Part shown: one piece after another, positions 54,965 through 64,000 of the stretch
How the letters are laid out: each line of letters starts with the position of its first letter
How positions within the stretch are numbered: the stretch's first letter is position 1
Assembly (NCBI GenBank): GCA_963678675.1
Contig: OY783192.1
Coordinates: 37,417,250-37,481,249 of the forward strand
DNA length: 64,000 bases
Direction of reading: 5' to 3'
DNA from: Xiphydria camelus
Lineage: Eukaryota > Arthropoda > Insecta > Hymenoptera > Xiphydriidae
Made by a program: the position numbers and the translations under genes
Notes under the pieces: model-generated
What the model was told of the DNA's origin: nothing
What the model saw: only the letters and a program-made list of their open reading frames with translations
The model's database searches: none

Positions 54965-55729
54965 AATTTAAAGACGACGCAGCGAAACACACGAAGCTGT
55001 CAAAACGAGCTCCGACAAACGCACGTGGGTTCGTCGCGCATCCACGAGAATCACGATAAACATCGCCACGTGCCCGGGGATCGGTTAAACGAGTCACTCG
55101 AGAAAATAGCTGCCAAATTACACGCTCGTGTACTTATATATAATCGCATTTCCGCTTCTCTCCCTCCCCCCCCCCTCTCTCTCTCTCTCTCGCCAGTGCC
55201 CACACTCCGAGCGCACGCTTATCGTCGAGATCCTCGGCTGATCGTAGAATCGTTTCAACGGTTTGACGCGCGCCTATAATTAGGCGTCTCTTTAATACGA
55301 CAATACCTAACTGCTGGTCGAGTTGGCTCGCGGCGTTGCTAGTCGGATCTCTTTTAGCAGAGTACACCTCGAAGATGTTTTTCCGCGGTTGCGTTTAACG
55401 ACTATTACGGCCCTGGCGTCGCGCCGCGCTACATTGTGTATATGACTACTATACGCGGACGACTCGACCACCGGTCTACCGGCGACAGACCTGGTTACCT
55501 TTCCGGGTGGCTCAGTTATTCGGCCTCTACCTACTTTATGCCATCGCTCGTCTCGCTATACACGCGCTCCTTACAGTCGCCGGCGACTGGAAGCTGCGTG
55601 CGGCGTTTGATTTTTATCGCGACTAGACGCGCCGAAATTGCGGGGTGTCGGCCTGTGGTTGATTGCACGGGGTCGTTGGAAAAGTCGATTACAGGCATCG
55701 TGATCTCTGCGGGTCGAGATGAGTTGAGT
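54965..55729. other. Intronic sequence, nothing recognised
   Basis: A C9 run followed by (CT)n lies at about 55168-55191. No gene recognised. Confidence 0.4.
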
Positions 55730-56113
55730 TGCACTGAGAGAAAGGTGGGTAGTAAAATCAACGATGAGCGCAAGGTTGACTTTTGCTGCTTGCTAGTATC
55801 ATGTTTACGATTGAACGGATCGTGAATGCAATTGAAATAACTTTTGTCACGTGGTTACGGTAACGATAAGATTGTGATTTATGATAGCCATGCAATTGAG
55901 CGGAAAAATAGATCGATAATATAACAGCGTGGTAATATCAACTATACGTATAAAAAAAGATTGAAGACATTATTGGACATATCTTTCGTATGGCAAAATA
56001 TTTTTGTCATACTTTTGTCACGACGGTACAAAATTTTCAGCTAAACCTAGTAAAATCGACCATGATTTGTGGTTGAATTATGATTCCTTATCCAGATTTT
56101 TCTCTCAGTGCAT
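55730..56113. mobile_element. CACTGAGAGAAA-ended MITE
   Basis: TGCACTGAGAGAAA at left and TTTTTCTCTCAGTGCA at right are inverted; the interior has little coding potential. Confidence 0.65.
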
Positions 56114-56504
56114 TATAGGTTCCGTATAGGTTTGGTTTCGAATATTTTTTTCCAAGAATCAATCAGTCCAAGTTGGACGGAGACTTTAATTTCCCTTCAA
56201 CCCTTACGATTTTTGCGTCAGCTTCCCGGTACGTATTTTCAATGTGACGTCCGAATCATATAACACACCCGACTGGAGACGACGTCCAATCGCCAATGTC
56301 AAGTCGGCAATTACACTCGACGATCTCAATAACGCTCAATCGACTGCTCGGGGGACCTTGTAGCTCAAATGGCCTCCTCGCGCCGTCACTGTCGATTCGT
56401 CGTCGAGAGATCGCTCGTTTGCTCGATCCACGCGCAACGGGAAAGAGTAAACCGCATCTCCGCCTAGAAACGCTGACGAAGCAAATTTGAATACGACGAA
56501 ACAA

Positions 56505-56703
56505 ACACGTTATTGGTTAATATAAATATTCGTTAACCACTGCAATATTTATTTGGCACAATTAGATCCTTCGAGACAGTCGTTTGAATGAAATAAACAT
56601 TTTAATAATTAACATATATATTTTCTTGTTCAAATAAAAAATGTATTTCGCCCTATTCAAAATTATGTCTATCAACTATCGATAAACTGTTTTCTCGGTG
56701 TAA
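56505..56703. mobile_element. Palindromic MITE, family C, copy 2 (left end eroded)
   Basis: Shares TAATTAACATATATATTTTC and GATAAACTGTTTTCTCGGTG with 50759-51054. Confidence 0.6.
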
Positions 56704-56913
56704 TGGAATAATTCATTTGAGATGAATAAGAATTTATTTGCATCGAACAAAAGTCCATTTGAATGACATTGATGTTCTACTAGGTTCGTTTATTCGATGA
56801 AAAAATATGCAAAGCATTCATCTGACTGAAATAGACTTTTGTTCGATTCGAATAAATTCCTATTTATCTCAATTAAATATGAGCTATCAAGCTAGACCTT
56901 TTCTCTCAGTGCG
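56704..56913. mobile_element. Palindromic MITE, family D, copy 2
   Basis: GAGATGAATAAGAATTTATT and AATAAATTCCTATTTATCTC arms plus GAACAAAAGTC/GACTTTTGTTC; ends TTTTCTCTCAGTGCG. It abuts family C copy 2, without intervening sequence. Confidence 0.6.
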
Positions 56914-57405
56914 CGAACAGCGGGGATGTCGGCAGCCGAGCAACGTCGCGACGCCGCGTTAATCATCGTTTCACCGCATTGCGAATAATCCTATCGCATG
57001 ACGGCGACTCTATCGCGCATCCGGCATCGGCCGACGGCGATCGTGCGCGCAACGATCCGCAATTATCGCGACACGCCGAAGTCGCGCCACAATACGGATA
57101 TTTAATTTTTCCCCTTTTTTCGTCATCAACCCTCGTGTCGTTCGCTGTAGCGCAAGGTTGTCAAGGTCGAGGCCTCGTAACACGCTCGTTCGAGGTCGAC
57201 CCTGTACCGATGCCAACGCTCGTTCCGACCGGGCGCGTGTCGTCGTGACATTTAGCGAAATTACCGAAATTCTTGAAAGTCCATTTCGCCTGATGAACCC
57301 TCCCCGCTCTGCCGTGACCGGACGCGATCGTTAATTTTTCACTGGTACTCGGGGTAATTTCTCGCTCGACTTTTGGTCCGTTTTGCGCTCGTCCTTGGAC
57401 GGAGC

Positions 57406-59290
57406 CCCAGTCGGAAAAGTTTTATATGGATTATATATAGGATTTTTATATAAACTGTACGCGTGGAGTCTACATGGTTTATATAGAGTCGACATGTGGT
57501 TCTTATATAGCCCATATATGGATTTGGTCCTATATCCTATATGGATTATATAATATGTAATTTCTGTATAAACTCTATGTGGACTCTATATGGTTTATAT
57601 ATGTAGAGGCTATATATGTATATGGTTTTTATACACTGGAAAGAATTCTGCGTTGTGAACCTATCTAACACCACTTTTGGCGTCGGATGACAGAGGCATA
57701 AGACTGAATAACACTATAAATGTGGTACATATATTATACATAGGTTCATACTAGTGTGAAATGGCGTTAAAAATTAACATCACCTTTTTACTGCGTATGT
57801 GGTCCATATGTGAATTTGGCCCTACATGAATTGTACATGATTTTTGTATATTATAAACCATATGCGGCCTCTACATGATTTATGTAAAGTCAATTTAGGG
57901 TTTTTTTTTAGCAATCATGCACTGTAAACAATTCTACGGTGTGGACCTATATAGACCACTTTTGTGGTGTCAGATAACAATGGCATAAGACTGAATGACG
58001 CCAGATGTGGTGTCCACGCCGGTGTAAAATGGTGTTGAAAATTAACACCACTTTTTTGTCGTGTATTTTTCGCGAGAAAACTTCGACCCACGTGGCAGTT
58101 CGATACGCGTGATCTCAACTTCGCGGCGTTTATCGCTCGCGTAAATCGTTTTCCGCGTTACTCGTTTGTAAGGTTTATCGCCGCCCCGGTTTCGCGATGC
58201 ACTTGGTAGTCGGTAAATACCGCTTCGGGTTTACGAGCGTCGCGACTGGACTCACGCTCTTTGAAGACTTTCGCAGTCAACTCTCGTCACAATGTATGAA
58301 GTACTTTATCGTATACGCGCGTACTTAGCAGGAACTCCTGGACTACATAATACATGTCTGCCCGCGATCGTCTCGCTGTTATTCGCCAATTGGCTCTTTC
58401 CCACGCCGCATATCACCCGTCGTCGCTTATCGGTCCGATAAAATTAGCGTAAATTGAAAGGCGATTTACGGACGCGTCGTCGAATCGTTAGATATTAACG
58501 CGGGGCAAACGCTACTTGTTCGAGCGATCAACAATCGCGCGCGGGATGTCCTGTAATTTTGCTCGAAATGAAACAATTCTTTTATATTATTAATTGAATT
58601 GAATATCTTTCAATTCAATTGGTAACCTGTATACATAGTTAATATCACACGACAAATAAAATGTCCGAAAATTAATCATTCGCTGAGTTATAAACGCGTT
58701 TCTCTCTGAAATGTTGTGACGTCAACGAGACGCAAGAGAGATGCACTATATGTTGTTTTGGTCATATATGGCGTTGATTATTAAGGAAGCCAGGTGATAT
58801 GGAATGAATTAAATAAAACACTGTAGTTGAGTGGAAGTGATAATTTTATTAATCAAACGCGACTAACGTCTTTACTCTTAGGCGAGCTCCGAGAGACTGA
58901 CGCACAAAGAAAGATTTCTAATGCACTTGGTCCTTAGTTCTTTCTCTCTCTCTCTCTAGGTGTATATCGTTTCATATAAACATTTATACGATATTTGAGA
59001 GCGGACCCTACGCGCTGCTTTCTTAAGAATAGTTTCGTCATGACATCATCAGTTCGCCTTACGTATCAGATTATTTAATAAATCTACTGAACTGATTTTT
59101 GCTAATACCAATATATGGATTATATATAATTTTCATATTAACCATATAAGGACTATATACACATTTTTTAATATTTGTGTGTAATCCATATATAGTCCTT
59201 ATAATATAGAAACCTTATATAATCTCGACATATTATGATAAAAACCACGTATGAATTGTAGAGAAAGTATATAGAATTTTTCCGACTGGG
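57406..59290. repeat. Composite 1.9-kb region bounded by CCCAGTCGGAAAA inverted ends
   Basis: CCCAGTCGGAAAA (57406-57418) is inverted at TTTTTCCGACTGGG (59277-59290). Next to each end are AT-rich, partly tandem TATATGGATTATATA-type stretches (57419-57640; 59095-59230). Inside are two copies of a 150-170-bp MITE (57633-57797, 57919-58065; start CACTGGAAAGAATTCTGCGT / CACTGTAAACAATTCTACGG). No coding sequence recognised; whether the whole is one transposon is uncertain. Confidence 0.45.
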
Positions 59291-60161
59291 TGCATTTCAA
59301 AATGTCGTTTTCCAGCTCGAATAAACCCGAAAATGAAAAGTGCAAGAACACCGGGCGACTAGTTTTGTCGAAATTTTGCGAATCTGCGGTCAAAAAAGTG
59401 CGGAGAAAACCGATTTCTCGTTCCCGTAGCCGCACCTCATCGATACTTCCCCACGACTCCCCGTATTCGCTCCGAGGTCGCGTCCCACCTACAGATCGCG
59501 CGAGTCTCGAGGATTCGCTCGGTCCATCGCGCGCGCCCGATGGCAGATAAGGCGCGCCCGATGCGCGTCGCGCACTCGTTGCCGTACCCGCGTCGTTTAG
59601 TTCGCGTTGGTCGAAACGGCGCGAAATCCGGCGGAATCTCGACGCGTCGATGCAACCACGATCGCGTCTGCGGCATCGCGCGTGGAATTCAAGGGTCGCG
59701 CGGCCTCCCGCGTTGGCGCGCGAAGGCGACGGAAGTAAATCCCCGAGGCGGGCCGAGAGCGACGAAGTCCGGTCCGCCGAGATTTCCGTCGCCCGGATCC
59801 GAAACGATCGTGACTTCAGCGATTGCGTCACGCGCCGCGCCAATCTCTCGACGGGCCGGGCAAGGAGACGACCCTGACGCGAAAGCCACCCACGGTCGCG
59901 TTTTACTGGCGTTCGCGTTTCCACAAATCCGTTCGGCGCTGCCGCGTTAACAGGCTGAAACCGTCGCTCCAGAGGGACACGCCGCGGCGGCGGCGGCGCG
60001 CGCGCTCGCGACTTGGCCGCACGCGAGGTCACGCGCGAGAACGCCCGACCTTTCCGGTGCACTCCCATCGCGAGGGTGCATTCTGGAAAATCTCAACCGG
60101 ATGGAAAATTAGCTCGCTCTTATGACAGGCGTTATCCGGGCTGCCACAATAAGTGTTTCCC
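59291..60161. other. Intronic, very CpG-rich sequence
   Basis: A 289-residue minus-strand open frame and several plus-strand ones overlap here; all are Arg/Ala-rich and match nothing known to me, so they are not annotated as genes. Confidence 0.4.
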
Positions 60162-60448
60162 CGCATGGAGAAAAATAATGTTGTTACCGTGACATTGTTT
60201 GAGTTACCGCGAACAAATGTTTGTGTATATGAATAGTGATAACAGATCAATTTGTTATTCTGACAAATCGATTTGTTGTGGTAGCGAAAATGAAGAAAGA
60301 AGAGAGCTATCATTTTTCGTTGCAACCCAGGAAAGCCGCCAAACATTTCCATCTCAACGGCAAACTATTTTTGTTGCCATAGCAAAAAATGCCCCTATAA
60401 CAACCGATTTTCGATGTTGTTATTAACGTAAATTAGTTTCTCCGTGCG
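60162..60448. mobile_element. Palindromic MITE with CGCATGGAGAAA ends
   Basis: CGCATGGAGAAAAATAATGT at left, TAGTTTCTCCGTGCG at right; inner AATGTTGTTACC/GATGTTGTTATTAACG-like arms. Confidence 0.6.
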
Positions 60449-60710
60449 TTAGTTTCAAACGCGGACCGAGTTGGGATTTATTCGGGCTTGAATGCCCGAA
60501 TAAATGAACTAGAGGATCTTCATTTTATCCCCACTTTCCTCGTTAATCTCAAGCTAGGATCCAGTTTGAATTCGACTGCGCATCCGCGATAATTTTATCT
60601 CAGTTTTCACGTTAATTCCAAACGGAGACCAAGTTTGGATTTAACCGGGCAGCCATGCTAATTTTATCTTGGCCTTTCCCATTAACTTCAAACGAGGACA
60701 ATCCGTGTTG
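60443..60710. repeat. Degenerate tandem repeat, about 70-bp period
   Basis: Units begin near 60446, 60541, 60610 and 60680 with CGTTAATTCCAAACGGAGAC-like sequence and share AATTTTATCT. The first unit is longer and contains the inverted pair TTATTCGGGC/GCCCGAATAA. Confidence 0.55.
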
Positions 60711-62006
60711 GTCCAAGTCAGGAGAGCCTGTACTGATCCTGGTCAAAAAAAGTGAGGCATTCTATACAAGGCCAAGATAATATAAATTGGCTCAAGTCAA
60801 CGCCTAGAAAGAATTTCAGCTCGGTTATAGTCGAGCCTCGATCGTTCGTCTCGACTTGAAAAAAGTACTCCGATTCGGGTGACGGATCTCGTAGATTCGA
60901 TATTTTTAATTTGGCCGCGTCAGGAGCTAAGGAATTTCAGACTACGTGACACTATGCCTTCGTACCGCTGAAACCTTGATCCGCGCGAGCAAAGCGAACG
61001 CGGTCCTCTCGCTCGGATGTTGCGTAGGGGAGAGGCGAAGTGTTTACTCTCTCACCTCCTCCTTCTACTCCCTCCCCTACCCTCGCGCACGGCGTATTTT
61101 GCAAAGTCCCACTCGCGAGCCGTGCCACGCGGCTCGCGATCGTCGTTGCATCATCGCTCCTCCGTTTCTCGGAAAGTCCCTCGTCCGCTCGGAATGTCGC
61201 GACAAGCGCGGGTTTGTTCGCTTCAATTAGCGCGGTGCGGCGAATTGGGAAGAATCGCAGTTGCCGATGGCTGTCGAGGTTGCGCCTTCGAGGGACGCGC
61301 TATTAGAGTCCAGTTGCGCCTGGCGGGGGGCAACCCGCGAAACCCGTTTGCCGCGGTGGATGGAGGAAGTCGGCTCGTAGGCGCCGTCGTAGGTGCATCG
61401 GGAAAAATGCATCTCCAGGGTTCTCACTTGGTGACTTTTCTAATGATTGGTCCTTTTTTTTTTTAATCGAGTCGACGGAAAGTCATTTTCATTTTACATA
61501 AGTCATTATTTTTAAGACTTTGTCCCTCGATTCGACAAATAATTTCACGGTGTATTCCCGCCGCTGTAAAGCACTGCGACAATTCGTATGAATTTCTCCG
61601 TGATAAGATGGTCATGCATCATGTCCTCATTAAAATAAATTATTTCGATTACAAATCTCGATCACTTTCTTTTTTTCAATGTTATTTTCTGCGTAATGTG
61701 CTCAAATGATAGATTGGTCGTTTTTTTTTTTTTTCAAATAAGGTATTGGAAAAATGGGAGAACACAGATACAAGTAAAATGCAGTGGTTTAACAACTTTA
61801 ATTCCCTTCTTTATTCAAACGGTCGCACGAGGAAGTGACGTCTATACTCTACTCCTCTCAGCGTATAAAGAACTCTCAGTTCTTTCCCACTATGATTTCA
61901 TTGTTTATGTTTATGTAAACGAACTCTGCCTCTTGGAATACATACAGAGTTGTTTTTGATCATATTCATTGCTAAGAAGTAATAAAATCCAATATATAAG
62001 GAGTCA
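60711..62006. other. Intronic sequence, with a possible minus-strand poly(A) signal
   Basis: No gene seen on either strand. TTTATT at 61810-61815 is AATAAA on the minus strand, about 190 nt after the stop of the exon at 62007-62193. Confidence 0.4.
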
Positions 62007-62193
62007 TTAGAACACGCTATTTTGTAACATCTGACTGGACGGGAGTCCTGCATCTGGCATAGCTCCCGTGTAGAAGTAAATTGAGAGCAAAGCTTCAGGG
62101 TCTCCGTAGCGGTAATTGCAGTCGCATCGGCTGCGTTTCTTGCACGCGGCGTAATTGCAGATCACGTGGAAAAAGTGACGATCGCACAGCTCC
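62007..62193 (-). CDS. Unrecognised cysteine-rich peptide gene, terminal exon (partial)
   Basis: After an AG at 62195-62194 the minus strand is open in one frame to a stop at 62007-62009, giving 61 residues. They begin ELCDRHFFHVICNYAACKKR and continue with SRCDCNYRYGDPEA; a further Cys lies just upstream if the alternative AG four codons earlier is used (CRELC). Cysteine spacing C-x3-C-x8-C-x4-C-x5-C-x-C resembles, with one extra Cys, the CSalphabeta pattern of secreted insect peptides, but I do not recognise the family. The tail (about 30 residues) is uncharged and Cys-free. No upstream exon with signal peptide was found before 64000. It would lie antisense in the ATP10 intron, or be its own gene. 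The acceptor has a weak pyrimidine tract. Confidence 0.45.
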
Positions 62194-62613
62194 CTGCATC
62201 TCCGTCAGTCATTATTCTTGATTAACTCTTATTACACGCGCTGCAGCATTGCGGTTACCCATGTCATCGCGCTGGTTTCAGTCTATTTTCACTCGTATCA
62301 CGCTGCCCGCGTATCTACGCGAAACTAATGACAACACGACGCGAATTCCTGTGCGAATGATAAATGATTCGATAGGAGGCTTGTATCGCTTCGGAGAGCA
62401 TCGCTTATCCAGGGAAAGAGGAAGTCAAGCAAATCCTTTTATCAGCCTCGAGATAAGGCGAATTCTTTGAAAGGAGGAAATACCAGTGATTGTGTTCGCG
62501 ACGGTGGACAAAAAATCGAAACATTTTTTCGCGAGATAACGTTGTAAGAGAATGTGATAAAGGGATGACGGAAAATGACCCTTCGCGGATGACTGTGGAG
62601 AAGGATCTGCCGC
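62194..62613. other. Intronic sequence upstream (minus sense) of the cysteine-rich exon
   Basis: No further exon with good splice sites could be joined; nothing else recognised. Confidence 0.35.
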
Positions 62614-62872
62614 TACACAGAGGAAAAGAGAATTAGTCGGATCCGCTAAAAATTACTTGTACTGTTGCAAATAATATATCAATTTACATCGATAAAGTCT
62701 TGTTTCTTATTAATTTTGTATTTTTTCCTTGCAATCACATACTATTCCACACGATTGCAAGGAAGAGATATCTAATCGACGCGTGTTAAAAAATTGCACT
62801 GATACAAATAGTTGATTACTCGCGACCCCGCAAATAACTTTCGATAAGTCCAAATAATTCGTTTTCTCTGTT
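62614..62872. mobile_element. Palindromic MITE, family B, copy 3
   Basis: CTACACAGAGGAAAAGAGAA at left, AATAATTCGTTTTCTCTGTT at right; shares CACATACTATTCCACACGAT with the other copies. Confidence 0.75.
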
Positions 62873-62905
62873 TGCTAATCCCTCTTATCGAATACGCGGA
62901 GGCGC

Positions 62906-62985
62906 GGCTTCAATCGCCATTACCTCTCCACCCGAGGACTTTGGGTCGATATTGGTATATAATACTTTTTTCAAGATCACGCCAC
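62906..62985. repeat. Family A MITE fragment
   Basis: GCTTCAATCGCCATTACCTC then GATATTGGTATATAATACTT and TTCAAGATCA follow the left half of family A. Confidence 0.5.
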
Positions 62986-63844
62986 GCTCTACAAAAAAGC
63001 CCCTTACCAAAATCGAGGTTCGAGGGCAAACCTTCGCGAGGAGTCTCGTGCCACTCCACTTCGCAGCACTTCGCGCGGCGCATCAGACATCCTTAATCGC
63101 GATATCGCGTGCTCGTCAACCTCGAAAGTTCATCGATCTCTCGCGACGAGGGCGTAGAAATTCTCCGGCGTTTCTCTCCACCGCGAGGTCACACCCTCTC
63201 TCCGAGAAAAATCAGGGGGATCCGTCCGTCACATCCAGCACCGAAATAGCACACGCGCGACTGCTCGTACGTTATTCGTGCCAGAAGACATTCTCGTCAC
63301 GCATATCATCGTTTTTTTACATCTCGCCTTTTCTCCGTCTACATTATATGGTCTTCGTAAACCGAAGAGAGGGGTCAATTTTTCAGCACGGTAAACGAGA
63401 ATTCGCAGTTTTTCTTTCGCACGTTTATTTTTCATCTATCGTAGAGCTCAACACGATTACGTCTCGAGCCGCGCCGAGACGCAATCGGTGCGCCCACGCT
63501 TGCAACGGCAAAATCGCGCGTTATTCTCGCTCCGTCGCTGCACCGGGGTGCAGAGACGGGGTGACCACGCTATAGGACGCGGCGCGTCTAACCGTACCGT
63601 GACTTCGCGATAAGCTCGACCTTCGGTGACAATAGGCAATTGGCCATATCTGCCGCGGCTACATGCAGAAATTGATTATTTACGAGCCGAAGGTGATACG
63701 GCCGGTTGCCGTTCGCCGGCGTTCCTCTGCGCCGGGAATTGGGTGCCGCGCGTGCACGACTAATGGAAATAATGCCACGCGGCGTTTTCGTTTTTTACGA
63801 TCCACCCGTGCACGTTGCTCCGGTGGATTGTTATCTTCTTCCTT
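62986..63844. other. Intronic sequence, nothing recognised
   Basis: CpG-rich; open frames look compositional. Confidence 0.4.
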
Positions 63845-63848
63845 TTAA

Positions 63849-64000
63849 CCCTTAACTACTATCGTGGGGTGTCCGGACACCCCAGCGGTGAATTTTTGCT
63901 CGTATCTTATAGGTTTGAATTATTGCTAATGTTTCATTTATTTTGTTCTTTTATAAAGGTAATCAATTAGATTTTGCTTATAAGGTCTTTATATAGATCC
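63849..64000 (+). mobile_element. piggyBac-like element end (partial)
   Basis: TTAA (63845-63848) is followed by CCCTTAACTACTATCG and the 18-bp palindrome GGGGTGTCCGGACACCCC (63866-63883), an arrangement typical of piggyBac ends in insects. The element runs off the window. Confidence 0.5.

Noticed and set aside
58709..59090. Possible solo LTR (TGTTGTGACG start, AATAAAACAC inside)
   Set aside because: No matching end, no target duplication and no primer-binding site could be identified.
59199..60068. 289-residue minus-strand open frame
   Set aside because: Arg/Ala-rich, overlaps three plus-strand frames, crosses the AT-rich repeat border; composition explains it.

Overview
This window is nuclear DNA of an insect, most probably a hymenopteran. 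The genes are spliced with GT-AG introns, the proteins are closest to insect orthologues recalled from memory, AATAAA signals follow the stops, and the right half is a CpG-rich, MITE-laden intron landscape. The species cannot be named from sequence alone. Gene models were assembled by hand from splice sites, reading phase and remembered family sequences; no search was run.

Left, gene-dense part (1-25 kb): the 5' exons of a POLDIP2-like mitochondrial protein gene (minus, cut by the window edge) are divergent from RpLP2 (plus), whose introns appear to carry two related box C/D snoRNAs. Then come clathrin heavy chain Chc (plus, 14 coding exons, complete), the RNase P/MRP subunit Pop4/Rpp29 (minus, complete), a UBE2L3/UbcH7-type E2 (plus, complete) and the DNA2 helicase-nuclease (minus, 14 exons, complete, with an N-terminal PCNA-binding motif). 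These are housekeeping genes (translation, rRNA modification, tRNA processing, vesicle coats, ubiquitin transfer, replication), several in head-to-head pairs that probably share promoters.

Right, gene-poor part (25-64 kb): the N-terminal exons of a class V (ATP10-type) P4-ATPase lie at 28.9-30.9 kb. The rest of that gene is not found in the window, so 30.9-64 kb is probably one very long intron. It holds many small palindromic transposons: recurring families with CACTGAG-like ends, nested insertions, a TIR element with a PHD-like transposase tail, a Harbinger transposase remnant, a piggyBac-like MITE, and a CGACT-repeat element with a decayed MADF-like domain. A short minus-strand exon at 62.0-62.2 kb reads as the C-terminus of an unrecognised cysteine-rich peptide.
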